This document shows positions 11,121-22,150 of a stretch of DNA of 64,000 bases, piece after piece; position 1 is the first letter of the stretch, and each line of letters begins with the position of its first letter. Both the position numbers and the translations under genes were made by a program. The DNA is from Monomorium pharaonis (lineage: Eukaryota > Arthropoda > Insecta > Hymenoptera > Formicidae), in assembly GCF_013373865.1 (NCBI RefSeq), contig NC_050472.1, forward strand, positions 5,699,276 through 5,763,275. The letters are read 5' to 3'. The notes below the pieces were generated by a model, which searched no databases, had not been told where the DNA came from, and worked only from the letters and a program-made list of their open reading frames with translations.

Positions 11121-11623
11121 TACACGGAGAGCATTTTCTCTTAAAAATTACCCTGAAAATCGTGGTAATTATGAGACAACGTGTAAACCGTGAAAAATTT
11201 TACTATACTTTTAGCAAAATTTACTAAAAGTTTATTAAAATTTTAGTAAATTTTGTTAAAGGAATTCCAATGAAATATTTATTCTACTAATGAAAAATTT
11301 ATTAAAATTGGTCAAATTATTTTATTATCATGATGTTTTATTTATTGTAATAAAGAATTATATTAATAAATTTATGTATGGCTAATGAAAAGGTTTAATG
11401 TAATATTTATACTATTTATACTATTTATACTATTTATACTATTATATTTATACTATACTAACAAAAAGTTTATTATATCAATGAATTTTAGTCAATAAAC
11501 GTCATACATTGATACCATGAAGAATATTTTTTTCAGTGTATATTAAAATTCTTCAAGATTTACATTGTCTCACATTTACCACGATTTTCAGGGTAATTTT
11601 TAAGAGAAAATTCTCTCCGTGTA
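11121..11623. mobile_element. Palindromic MITE, CACGGAGAG family, copy 1
   Basis: The left end TACACGGAGAGCATTTTCTC is matched by the complementary right end, and the inverted repeat runs for about 47 bp with one mismatch I could see. The TA at both outer edges fits the TA target duplication of Tc1/mariner-type elements. The 500-bp interior is AT-rich and has no transposase frame. It includes a 9-bp tandem repeat at 11408-11445 and short palindromes built from TTTAGTAAAATTTACT-like words. Its relative is at 39476. Confidence 0.85.
11408..11445. repeat. 9-bp tandem repeat (TACTATTTA)n
   Basis: About four exact copies of TACTATTTA lie within the MITE interior, followed by degenerate ATTTATACT words. 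Confidence 0.85.
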
Positions 11624-13363
11624 AATTTCTATTTTTAGATCTTACAGTCAAGAACGAATGAATTCTTGATAAGATTACATAAAATTTTACAATAAAATTC
11701 TTAATTTTATTAAGATTTATTAACTCCATTAACTTAAAATTAACAAAGAGTCATCATCGAAAATCCAATTCGTCTCAAAGAGCTCCGAAGTCGCACGCGG
11801 CACTTACTCGCAGCATTTTCGAACTATTGGATTTATCGTTAAATCCGAGGGTGTCGTGTCAGTTTCGCCTTTGATGTTATCGCTCGATACCGACGGTGAC
11901 GCCAGAAAATCGTCGCGCTCGATTATGCTGCCCGCCCGCCGTCAAGAAGAGCAACGTCTCGCGCCACCACATCCGGCTAATTAGGGGTTTATAATTAGTC
12001 GCGAATAAACTCTCGACAATCATGCACGTGCCTCGTGCACTAATTAACGAGGACAATGGCCTTAGTCGGGCGAACACGAAAAAGCGCGGCGCGTACACTT
12101 TCTATCGTATTTTAATTAATCGAAGAGCCTCGCGCTAATTGGAAAGTGAGCCGATAAAGTTTCGCTTCTCCATCGTGAAGCCTACCCTATCCTGCCTATT
12201 CGTTTGATAATTTCTATAATAATTAATTCATTTCGTCTTTCGTGTGGAACGTGACGGAAGAAGCGATACGGATTTACCGGATCTCCAAAAATTTTCCGTG
12301 CTTTCTCGCGTTTACATATACAAAGATTAAACTCTCTTCCCGACCGTGAAATATCTGCGTGATCTTTGATACGTCTATTACGGAGAATAACAAATTTTTC
12401 AAAATGTTGCCAACTAGGGTGAGAAAATAGCCCCTTCCTAAATAAATTATCGAGACAGCACTGGCTAAGAAAGAAAGCTAATAAATTATAGTTTTCCATA
12501 AAGCTTTGAAGAAAAGTCGCTTCTAAATTTGTCAAAATATCTATAAATGCAGCAAAGTTTATGAAACATCTTGGATAATTAATTAGAGGTATGCGGATAA
12601 TATATTACCTCGCGATGTTAGAGGCGATGTATCCATTCATCACAACGTAATGACAGTGATATATCTTCAGTGCTTAGTAAAAGGATCGTGAGATTTTCTT
12701 ATCCAATAACGCAAGTTTCCCAGTGTAGAATCTATTTGGAAACGTCCCACCAATCGCATCGCAAAAATAACATGTGCACCATTACTCGCCATCAAATAAT
12801 CAATTCATTCGAATTATAGTGAAAAGCCTCATTTTATTTTCGTCTAATTCTAGCCCGATTTACGCTTAATTAACTTTACTGCAAGAAATTGCGCAAAGTG
12901 TTTCTCTAACTCATGCTGGGATCTTTTAAATGACAACTTAAACCATTAATTATGCAGAAATTCACACACACGCGGCACGTAATGTAACGGGTTCGGACGA
13001 TTTGAGATTAGAGATTTCCAATTGCATTCGCGCGGTGTAATTGCGTAAGTCCGCGATTCCTGCGGGGAGATATTAATGATGCATTACACGGCCGAGCGTG
13101 TTTCCGTCCTGTGAAGACGTCACGCGCGCGTATTCAATATTATGAGTAATGCGCCACATGATTGGTGATATTTATGGCCCGCGGAAATGAGGTGAAACCG
13201 CTACCAGATGTGCGTCGACCCAAAAACGCATGATAATTTATGAATTCCAGCAATTACAATCGAAATCGTATAAATACAACATAAAGCGAATCGCGTGTGT
13301 TTTCGCTGATTCTTCTAATTGCCGATCTGATTTCTGACATCCAATGCCAATACCAGCTTTTTG
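11624..13363. other. Non-coding stretch
   Basis: The sequence is AT-rich with a CpG-rich island around 11780-12130. A 117-codon minus-strand frame at 12182-12535 has no recognisable motif and no good splice sites. I treat the region as non-coding. Confidence 0.5.
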
Positions 13364-13460
13364 CACCGAGAACAATATCTGGTGAGATTAACCAGAATTC
13401 TGGTGGATAATCGTGTAACCAGAATTCCGGTTGATCTCAACAGAGATATTTTTCTCAGTG
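13364..13460. repeat. 97-bp hairpin element
   Basis: Two imperfect arms of about 42 bp fold on each other: left CACCGAGAACAATATCTGG, and right ending GAGATATTTTTCTCAGTG. Both carry ACCAGAATTC(T/C)GGT next to the loop. The size and shape fit a very short MITE. Confidence 0.65.
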
Positions 13461-13987
13461 TGAAAAGGTAGTTTTATCTCTTGTTGCATATTAAACGTTA
13501 AACTTTATAGAGGCGAGTGCAATATTGGCGGATTCGAAATCATCGACGGGTGTTAATTCAACGCAACATAAAATCCCGAGTGTCGAAGGATCTAACGCAT
13601 CTCTTTCAGTGCGTCATGCGCGATAAAGCGGCGGCTGGCGTCGTATTTTTTTTTGCAACGATAATCGCGGCATGACGAAACAATGGCATCGCGACGCGAT
13701 AAAGCCGGCGGCGCCACGCGTGCATTCGCGTGAACACGCGTGCTCCAGTTGCAGCGACGCAGCTGCAATTTCCACGAACGTCTCGTATATACCGCTAAGT
13801 TCGCCAATAGCGGGGAGTTATCTCTAAAAAGATTGAATAACAAAACAAAATCATAAGCTTCAACTTGTTATTAAATGCCATTTAAATGTGTCACTCATTG
13901 AAGCACAGAAAGTTTTTAATCGCCAAACGGAATGGCTGTATTACATCTTAAGCGTTATAACCACAATGTTAACCTGTTTACATTTGA
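13461..13987. other. Non-coding spacer
   Basis: A CpG-rich patch lies at 13590-13800, with AT-rich flanks. An 83-codon minus-strand frame there carries no recognisable domain. Confidence 0.5.
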
Positions 13988-14238
13988 AAAGAAAAACGCG
14001 TTTGGTAATAATAATAATAATAATAATCAAGCTTCGATGAAATAATTCCAATTAAATGTTAAATTAATTAATATACCAATTACATTAATAATTAGTCATG
14101 CGAATCGATTACTGAATGGTTACTAAGTATCATTAAATATTTGATTATACATTAACTAAACATTTAATTGAAATTATTCCAAAGCTTAGTAACTATAATC
14201 ATCTAGGCTCGATTGTTACCAAACTCTTTTCTTCAGTG
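13988..14238. mobile_element. Palindromic MITE, TTTGGTAATAATAAT family, copy 1
   Basis: The left end runs GAAAAACGCGTTTGGTAATA into an (AAT)n tract. The right end, read on the opposite strand, is GAAAAGAGTTTGGTAACAAT. Inner arms GAAATAATTCCAATTAAATG and its complement strengthen the pairing. A second copy is at 54001-54247. No coding content. Confidence 0.7.
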
Positions 14239-15512
14239 TACGAATATGTGGTTTTCCTATATCTTTTTCTGATCTTTTATTGGACCAAAGTCTCGTCCTT
14301 AATCTGAATTTTGTATCTTATTTTTGCACGATGCCCAAAAATCCTTCTAACCTAATAATAATTACGATAATTAAACCGATTATATTCAAGTAAAATTTCA
14401 GTTAAAAAATTTTCTCGCCCCCCCTCTGTCTTCGGTTTCTTTCGGGAGAGAAAAAAAAATCGGACGAGAGGGAGCACGAGTCTCGGATTTTCTGCGTGGT
14501 CTCGGCGTACGGCTGTTGCGGCCCTGCGGCGAAGTAGTCACGGACGGTGCTCGTCAGCCGAAATTCCGGCCTTTATTCGGCACGCTCGTCGGCTCGAAAC
14601 GAGCCGGCTCTCTCTCTCTCTCTTTCTCTCTCTCCGCGTATCGGCGACGCCTACACCACTATTGTCGCTGTCGTTCAAAGCGCGTCCGCGGCGGCGGATA
14701 CAATATGGGACTGTCCGTCACGACGCGGACGGAAAACCGCGTGTTTTCAGGAGGGAGGTAACGTACGCGTGTCCCAACGCGTATCTTCCGCGGTGGTGGC
14801 GTGTCCCTCTCTCGTTTCACGGGACGCCGCGTCGAGTCGATCCGGCCTGCCAATCCCGCCATCGTTCGCCACCGAATACGGGCGCCTAGGCGGCTTTTTC
14901 CCGTCGATCTCGCGCATACATTGTGCCGAGGTAATATACGAGAGGGAGGCGGGAGAAATGTTGCTTTTTCTTTTTTTTTTTTTTCGTTTATCCGTCTTAT
15001 CCGACGTGGCGCTTGTCATGCGTGTCATATCGGCGAGACTTGTCGTCGACAAATCTCTCCCGGAGTCGCGGGAGATTCTCGAGTGCCTTGTATACACAAC
15101 GAAGGGAGAGAAGCGTGTACAGACAGAAAAAAATTAGTATCAATTCAGCATTCGTTATCCTCGTGTATAAGCAAGAATGTAAAATCATCTCTGAAGAGTT
15201 TGATAATTTTAAATTTTAGTAAATTATAATATTATACTTTTATTTTAATATTATAATAGTCGTCTGAAAAGCTCGATATAATTGTTTTAATAGTCGGTAT
15301 CAAAACATTCTAATTCTTGATATAATAATACTGTTACTTTTTTCTTCTCCGCTCATGAAAATTTTTTTAATAGACATGAATATATTTTTCTCGAAGAAAG
15401 TATGCAAAATTCTTGCATGTGCAAGTTATGTCACATGAAATTGAAAAAAAAGATTTTATATTTTTACTTAGAAAACGTGATTTTTAATGATATACTTGTA
15501 ACTTGTCAAGTG
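14239..15512. other. CpG-dense block (14460-15130), possible promoter or first-exon region
   Basis: A sharp switch to CpG-rich sequence spans about 14460-15130, with (TC)n at 14607-14634 and a T run at about 14972-14984. Frames are open on both strands here, including a 196-codon plus frame, but they read as low-complexity S/R-rich chance translations. Donor-like strings GGAGGTAACG (near 14754) and CGAGGTAATA (near 14927) would suit an untranslated first exon. This cannot be decided from sequence alone. Confidence 0.3.
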
Positions 15513-15669
15513 CTGAAATAAATACACTGATCTTTCATCAGTGATTATACACTAATTCCGAGGTAAAAAGTGAAAACTAAAAGACATTGAATACTCACTA
15601 ATTACCACAGCTATAACTATACCATCGCAAATCAGTGATAATACACACTGATTGCAGTTTAGAAAGTGA
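15513..15669 (-). mobile_element. MITE, CTCTCTAAAT family, copy 1 (truncated)
   Basis: Read on the minus strand, this matches the copies at 21045 and 59554, sharing TTAGTGTATAATCACTGA and the phrase AAAGATCAGTGTATTTATTT. It lacks one terminal part, starting at TGCTGAAATAAATACACTGA. The other end, TTTAGAAAGTGA, is the decayed family terminus. Confidence 0.8.
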
Positions 15670-16258
15670 GACAATGACAAGTAGATTCAAGACTAATTTT
15701 TTTCTCCGTATACGAAGAAATGATGGATCGAGTTTAAACGTCAGAAGGCTGTAAAATGGATTCCCAGTGTCAAAGCAAGCGACTCGCTAATCCGTCTCTC
15801 CGTAATCAAATTAATACTTCAAGGAGTTTCAAATGGAATTTCAATTTGAAACTTTGCTCTCGCAAGGAGATTCTCGACGCTCGCGGAATTAATGTACACA
15901 GAAGACACGCGGAATCGTTTCCCGTCGCTCTCCACGTGGCAAAGGCCGGAGGGGGAAGACGAGGGTTATTTTTACGGCGGAATGACTTCTCCGAGCGAGT
16001 CGGCGGCAAACGCGCGCGGAATGGCTGTCCACCGCGGTGAGACGGCGGAGCTAGCGTGGCTCCTCTAATTCATGTTAATTTCAAGACGGAAACTTTTTGC
16101 ATCGCTTAATTCAATTAGTTCCGCTGTTTGAATGCGGCAATTAGCATATTAACCCGCTACTACGCGGACCTCCCGCGTATATACGCTACGCCGCGCACGG
16201 GCGAAGTCGTGGCTTTTCGACTCTTCCACCCCTTCACCGGGGTGTCCCGCTCATTAAC
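15670..16258. other. Non-coding stretch
   Basis: Frames are open in both directions across the CpG-rich 15870-16060 segment and carry no recognised motif. No other feature is seen. Confidence 0.5.
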
Positions 16259-16610
16259 CGCACTGGTAGAAAAATATGTTGCATTTGTAACTATAATTGC
16301 ATAGTAAAATAATTATAGTTAGGAATATCATTTTTATAGTAATTATTACTATCATACTGGTAATAATAACTATATATTTATGGTAATCATAATTAGTTTA
16401 TGCAACTTATGATATGGTTGCTATAACCAAAATGGAGATTTTTACACAGTTAGTTGTACCATAAAATGATCATTATAAGCATTTACCATAAATATATAGT
16501 TATTATTACCAATGTTATAGTAATAATTACTATAAAAATGATATTCCTAACTATAATTATTTTACTATGCAATTATAGTTACAAATGCAACATATTTTTC
16601 TATCAGTGCG
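16259..16610. mobile_element. Long-hairpin MITE with arms of about 125 bp
   Basis: The left end CGCACTGGTAGAAAAATATG is complementary to the right end, with one mismatch in the first 20 bases. Pairing continues for about 125 bp with few changes through ATAGTAAAATAATTATAGTT and ATATATAGTTATTATTACCA words. A loop of about 100 bp separates the arms. No clear target duplication and no coding frame are seen. Similar frames on either side of the axis explain the open frame that begins inside it. Confidence 0.85.
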
Positions 16611-18928
16611 AGTGCCGTTTCGAGCAGCTGCTCTACTATGATGCAAATCGAATGTTAATATTTTTCCCCGCGACGAAAATATTATCGTCGGTGAAAGTGG
16701 CACGGGGCGCCGTAAATCCGCGTATTCGAAATCTAATTTTGAAAACCGCCGTTGCCGACGCCGCAGCTCGCGTAAATCTGCATAATCGAGTTGTCCGATT
16801 TCGAGGGCGGACGCCACTTTTAATCCAATTAATCTTTCTTCGCCGTCAAGAAGGTCAATGTGCCGATTCCCCCGTGCAGACGGTGAAAGCGAAATTAATC
16901 GCCGACGGGACTGGCGCGAGTTGGTCGCAGGAGCTTTCGTAGTTGCATCTTGAATTTTTAACGCGTCGCTCTCCTTATTTACCACGAAACCGCTCGAGTT
17001 TTTTTCCCGGGGAATTCAGTTACGGGATAATTCAACGAAATCGATCCTCGAAGAGTCCGAAAGAGAGCTCTCGCGACGAGAGGATCGACGTAGCCTTTCC
17101 CCGAAGGGAAAAGTTGCCAGAGTGGCCGAAACTCCGCCGTAGTGCTCGTCGCCGAAAAACGCGGAACGGACACAATAATTGATCGCCCCTGCAACTTCTC
17201 TTTCAGCGAGAGCTCTCGTTCAAGGCCGCCGGTATTGTCGGCGCGGACCTTCCACGGGCTGTCTGAATGAATAACGCGCGCGCTTTTGTGCGCCTGTCGG
17301 AAAACGTTAACGCCGGCGGCCGCCCCGTTAATAAGTCGTACAAAATAAAATTGACGTACCCGGCGCGACGTTTAAAGCGATAATTAATGCGCCGGGCGCG
17401 CAGAAATGAGAACGCAGATAATACGCGGAGCAATCTCGGCGCATTAATCGGACGTCGGCTATACCTCGAGGTAACGCGATATTTAACAAAGATTATGCGA
17501 GTCCATCGAATTTCATGCAGACGTTTTCACCGACTGGCCTCCGAAACGTAACTCAATGGGATTCTGTTCCAATTAGAGTTACTATTGAAATGAAATAAAT
17601 GTAGAAGAAAAAGCAAGAGTTAAACTTGACACACGAATACTTGACAAAAACATTATTATATTGCGTTATAATTGTCTTAAATGTGCATGTCAGTTTAAGC
17701 AACTCTACGGAGTGGCGCTCTTCCGAAAAAGGATTCGCGATAAAAGCTGCTATATGTCACTGACCTGCGGTGGGTTATCCCGAAAAGATCATTAATCTAA
17801 GGAATTTTCCCGAAGCCTATCTCCTACGTTATCGCGAGGCGTGTAAGATACCTTGTAAGATTGATGCAATGTGTAGAAACAAAACAAATCGTAGGGACCC
17901 TTTCCAGTAAATACAACGAGACCACGCCAAATTTTACGTCAATGCAAAATACGTTATACCGTCGGGGGTAGTATTATTGAACATTTAATTTAAATCAATC
18001 TCAATCAGTCTGGTGTTTGATAATTTTTGCGCGAGGTAACATTTCCAGACGAAAACTTCGTCGGGGGGATAATCAAAATGGAGCAAATTAAATCGCGAAT
18101 AAAATTGTTATGTTTCCCAACTTTTTAGAGATGCGCTCGTTTCAAACGCAAATTGCATTTCGCGGCGATTGAATCGGAACGGAGAGTTCTATATGCAATA
18201 ACGGTAAGTTAACTCTGCGTGAAGCTTGTTTAGCGTAACCGCAAATAAAATTTATTTCCTGGATTCAAAACCGTTTAAATGTGCAAAAATTATTTTTCAC
18301 CAATTCGTCCGTCATGCACGATGGAAAAACATTCGATAAAGTAAGAAACAAAGCTCCGCCGCTCTTTACCGTATGCCGTTCGACAAAAAAGTTCCATCGA
18401 TCACCACGAACTCGGCGACGCGAAGAAATCCTCGTAGCTTAAGCATTCTCGTCGTCGTAGTCGAGCGAAAGAAAGGAAAGGCCTCGATTAAACGCATGCA
18501 AATGCGATTGCACGTGACGACGAAAGAGTTTAATATCTGTCGTGCTTTATAAAGTCACCGTGCGCGCGTGAGAGGAGGGCCAAATGAATTTCATTAACTC
18601 GTTAGGTCTACCGTCCTCGTCGCCGTCGTCGTTGTCGACGTTACGCAGCACGCGAAACATCGTTAATTTCGAAGTAATCGCCGTATTGGCGCGTGCAGCG
18701 AATATCCTGTCTCTCTCGTCGTCGTTAGGGCGTAAAAGAGAAAGAGAGAGAGGGGGAAGAGCATCCAATTTACTATGGAGATCCTACGTCACCCCCGCCT
18801 GTCGAGGAAATCAATTACGTCGAATGAATACAACATGAAGGGCGTAAAGGGTTAGCCGCGAGTCCGCGACTGGTGACCGGAACGTTGAACGACACGTGAT
18901 CGAACGTGGACGCACGAGAAGGAAAATT

Positions 18929-18929
<1 letters not shown>
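16611..18929. other. Non-coding, CpG-rich then AT-rich
   Basis: The stretch 16650-17470 is CpG-rich with frames open in both directions. 17500-18350 is AT-richer, and 18380-18840 is CpG-rich again. No recognisable domain or paired splice sites were found. Confidence 0.5.

Positions 18930-18974
<45 letters not shown>
18930..18974. repeat. (GA)n microsatellite
   Basis: About 22 AG units are uninterrupted. Confidence 0.95.
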
Positions 18975-18977
<3 letters not shown>

Positions 18978-19237
18978 GTTGACGCAAAGAGCCGGACAGA
19001 TTTGATTTGTCAGGACACAGAAATCGCCGCCGACAAATCTCGTTAAGGCGTCGACCCGACGCTCGTGATTAGGGCTTAAAAGTTTCTGCCCCATGCTTAC
19101 CGACGAGCCTTCGATCACTCGATACAGGCGAGAAGCCCCATAAAGATGACGAGCGCGACTTACGAGAGCGTCGGTGGAAGGTATCAAGATAAATAGCAAT
19201 TTAAACGATACAAAGAATGATTTTACAAAAACAGTTA

Positions 19238-19243
19238 TTTATT
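19238..19243 (-). promoter_or_regulatory. Candidate polyadenylation signal AATAAA
   Basis: Read on the minus strand this is the canonical hexamer AATAAA, 252 nt past the stop codon at 19495. It overlaps the outer edge of the MITE copy. The hexamer is common in AT-rich DNA, so this is suggestive only. Confidence 0.35.
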
Positions 19244-19403
19244 ACTCTCTAAAGTACAATCGATGGAAAACCGAAATCAGTGAAAATATACCGATCGTTC
19301 ACTGATATCGAAGTCGAAAATCACTAAAAGGCAGCGAATGCTCACTAATTATCGCAGTTTATCACTACAAAGTGTTGATACACCGATTGTAATGTAGAGA
19401 GTA
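19243..19403 (-). mobile_element. MITE, CTCTCTAAAT family, copy 2, in the probable 3' UTR
   Basis: The ends are TACTCTCTAAAGTACAAT and, on the other strand, TACTCTCTACATTACAAT, with TA at both outer edges. The interior is related to the copy at 15513 in the same orientation (CACTAAAAGGCAGCGAATGC against ACTAAAAGACATTGAATACT). It lies 92 bp downstream of the stop codon of the minus-strand gene, so it probably sits in its 3' UTR. Confidence 0.85.
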
Positions 19404-19494
19404 GATTTTGTCACACAACTTTCACAAGACTCTCTCCTTTGTCAAAATATTAAAGAAACGATGAAGCAAGGAAAAACGTGTGGTGTTAAATGTG

Positions 19495-19732
19495 TTAAAT
19501 CAATCGAACCTTGGCGGGATCGGACTTCTCCTGCTGTTCGTTGAAGGTCTGCGAGGCTCTGGACATGGTGTTTCTTCGGGGTATCGTCGTGCCATCTTGC
19601 GAGGGGCGCATGAATTCGATTCTGCCACCCTCGACAACGATGTTGGGGGCTGGTGGAAAATTCTCCGTGTTACCGACCGTGTCGCAGTAACCTAAAAGGC
19701 CGGCCTTCTCCCCGTACAGGGGGTGGATTTGC
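19495..19732 (-). CDS. Terminal coding exon of an unidentified multi-exon gene
   Basis: This exon encodes the last 78 residues of a protein. It begins after an acceptor with a good pyrimidine tract (TTTTTACCCTCTGTTGCAG) and ends at TAA (19495-19497). The peptide begins QIHPLYGEKAGLLGY, contains NFPPAPNIVVEGGRIEF and PRRNTMSRASQTFNEQQEK, and ends DPAKVRLI. It is hydrophilic, without a signal peptide, membrane segment or known domain, and looks like a flexible cytoplasmic C-terminal tail with possible serine/threonine phosphorylation sites (RRNTMSRAS). The frame is open further upstream to an ATG at 19774-19776, but the phase match to the exon at 20851 favours splicing. The first base, G, completes an AGG (Arg) codon with the AG of the upstream exon. 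I do not recognise the family. A tail of a membrane receptor or adhesion protein is a guess. Confidence 0.75.
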
Positions 19733-20850
19733 CTGCAACAGAGGGTAAAAACCCGCTGGAAAACGTTCAACGACAATAGATGGTGCCTTATGCCAGAATA
19801 TCAACGAGCTTCTAAGCTCCTATTATTACTGCGTAATTTTTTAATGTAAAACAAATGTTATTATTAGATTAAAAATTTCGATTGTATAATTTGACAATTT
19901 TATCCTTTTTAAAAGATTTGATTATTATAAGTCTATATTTTCAACATTCAATATTATCACTTAAAATAATATCATTTTCATAATATATACTATAAAAATA
20001 TATTATTCTCGGCTATGACAAATTCGATAGTTGTCTCTCAATTTCATTCGTATGAACAGGAATACTTCATATCATTCGTTATTTAATTCATTATAAAATT
20101 TCGCAATTAATTTGCGCGAGATGGCTGCGGATCGACATGCACGTACCTAGCGTTGCGCAAGCGGAAAAGAGTGACTTAAAGTGACCTATGACAACGGCAA
20201 TTCTCTTTGCAGCGTGGCAAACGTGAGGGCTCGAGCGCGGAGACGCGGGTGACCGATATCGCGCGGACAGATGCATTTGCGTATCAATGTCAATAATCTT
20301 GCCGGGGAACGGCGTCGCACGACCGCCGATAGAATTACAGAGAGCAGGAACCGTTCCACTTTCGACGATTATTATTCCCGAGCCTTAAATCCATCTAGTC
20401 TCAAGTCTCCTTGCGCGACGCGTATGCAAATGCGTGTATGCAAATGTCCGTCTCTCTGTCTCTGACTTTCTCTCATTCTGTCCTCCTCTCTGTACCACTT
20501 TCGAGGCGGCAAAAATGTTCAGGATCAATAGTGACGTGAACGTCTACCCGGGTTTTTATAATAAAAGCAAAACTTTGAACTTTGAGAGAAGGAGAACGCT
20601 CGCTCATCGTATCGGATTAAAACTGATACTTTTAACGGGTACGAGTACAAATGTAAAAAGAAAAAGTTACTTTTTTGTGTAACGATACAGCGATTAAAGC
20701 GAGAGTGAGAGAATTATTGAAAGTAATATAATCAAAATTAACTTGAAATTTCAAAGAAAATCGATAATAGCAAGACTAGGTTCAACAACATTTGTATCTT
20801 ATACAATCAGCGTATCGCGCATAATTGTACTGAAGTATTCATGAATTTAC
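19733..20850 (-). other. Phase-2 intron between the two coding exons
   Basis: The intron has a GTAAAT donor and a TTGCAG acceptor and is 1118 bp long. The interior is AT-rich and shows no further exon. Frames within it (for example 20271-20465 on the plus strand) are unremarkable. Confidence 0.65.
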
Positions 20851-20931
20851 CTGGGGGACGGTATAGGGCGAGGTTTGTCGAGCGCCAGATCCGAGCTGAG
20901 GGGCGAATCGGGTCCGCGGCCGCTGGAAGCC
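20851..20931 (-). CDS. 81-nt internal coding exon of the same unidentified gene
   Basis: This exon starts after the acceptor CATGTTTTAG, with a branch-point-like AACTAAC about 30 nt upstream, and ends with CCCCCAG before the donor GTAAAT. In the frame that joins the terminal exon it gives 26 residues, ASSGRGPDSPLSSDLALDKP then RPIPSP. The leftover AG makes Arg with the next exon's G. It is phase 2 at both ends, so it could be skipped without a frameshift. The content is Pro/Ser-rich and disordered, consistent with a cytoplasmic tail. Splice sites on both sides, no in-frame stop and phase agreement across an 1118-bp intron are the evidence. The upstream exon was not found. Confidence 0.65.
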
Positions 20932-21044
20932 CTAAAACATGAACGGAATTATTGTTAGTTAAATCAGCATTCAGCAACCAATGACGGTAATAATAGATCG
21001 ATGTAGCTGTTTTATGCCCACCATCAGAGTTCAACGTCCTCTGA
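20932..21044 (-). other. Intron upstream of the 81-nt exon
   Basis: This short stretch carries the acceptor, a branch-point-like AACTAAC and no other feature before the MITE at 21045. Confidence 0.5.
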
Positions 21045-21266
21045 ACTCTCTACATTGTAATCAGTGTATTTTCACTGATTTGGTATAATTGTGACAATCA
21101 GTAGGTATCCACTGACTTTTAGTGATTTTTACTTCAGGATTAGTGTATAATCACTGAAAGATCAGTGTATTTATTTCACTGATTGACTAGTTATAAATAA
21201 TATACCACTGAGATCGGTATATTGTGTGATTTCAGTGATTTGCCACTAATTGTAATTTAGAAAGAA
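21045..21266 (+). mobile_element. MITE, CTCTCTAAAT family, copy 3, intronic
   Basis: The left end CTCTCTACATTGTAATCAGT pairs with the decayed right end ACTAATTGTAATTTAGAAAG. The interior phrase CACTGAAAGATCAGTGTATT is shared exactly with the copy at 59554. It is opposite in orientation to the copies at 15513 and 19243. It lies about 115 bp upstream of the 81-nt exon's acceptor. Confidence 0.83.
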
Positions 21267-22133
21267 GATTCGTCGATTCATATTGGTCCAATGATTTCAT
21301 AACGGAAGAAGATCTTTAAGATCTCGCTATTTCGATAAATGCAATCCTGTGATTTATGAAAATTGAATGCAATTCTCGAATACCAGTAATCCTCAAGGCA
21401 GTTAAATATATCTTATTTATTACGGAAATAAATAAAATAATTCAACCACAATAACAGGATGCTTCGGCGACGAGTGCATTTGGGATGCATTTTACGACAT
21501 GCGTTTTCATTCCTAATGCACAAATCACGAGTGTGAAGATAATATAAATAATTGCTTCGCGATTTATCAATCAAAGCTCCCGGGGCTCTCTCTCTCTCTC
21601 TCACCTCGGGGAGAAACGCCATTCATATTCTTCGCACACTTTCCATTTCGTCTTACAACGTAATCACGGCTGCTCGATTGAAACCGAACGAGCCTCGATT
21701 TAACATTCGCGCGTGGCTGCTGATGAACGATTAGAGAGAGGTCCGTTAGGCACGCGCGCATAAATCCCGCAACAAACGAGGGGAGACTTCGGAGAGATGC
21801 GCTTTCGCGCGCGCGCGCATCCCGGAGATTCTCTCGCGGCGAGATGAAAAGTACGAGGAGCGCATTGCATTGCGCAAGAGTGCCGTGATTTCCATTTGTA
21901 ACCCCTCGCCCTCCCGCGCCTGTGCACTTCGCGCGGCTTCAATATTCATATTTCATTCCCGCCCGCGTCCACGTCCGCCGTTGAGTATCGACCGTTTGAT
22001 TCTGGACGCGAGTTAACAACAAGTCGGCCGCAATAATTCATAACCGCAGTGTTTGATGGAATAATAATAATAATAATTTGACAGAGGATATAACGAGCGT
22101 TGACCGCGCGGTGACAATGGAATGGAATTAGTT
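21267..22133. other. Non-coding, probably intronic
   Basis: A (TC)n run lies at about 21587-21603. A CpG-rich segment with GCGCGC words lies near 21740-21990, and (AAT)n at about 22060-22077. No supported exon. Confidence 0.5.
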
Positions 22134-22150
22134 GGGGGGGGGGGGGGGGG
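22134..22150 (+). repeat. 17-base G homopolymer
   Basis: A run of 17 G. Such runs can form quadruplexes or be assembly-sensitive, and the length should not be taken as exact. Confidence 0.9.

Noticed and set aside
14547..15137. 196-codon plus-strand frame
   Set aside because: It contains a translated (TC)n tract and a poly-T tract. Other frames on both strands are also open in this CpG-rich block, and no domain is visible.
16454..16942. 162-codon plus frame and its 142-codon minus-strand partner
   Set aside because: Both begin or end inside the long hairpin MITE and show no family signature.
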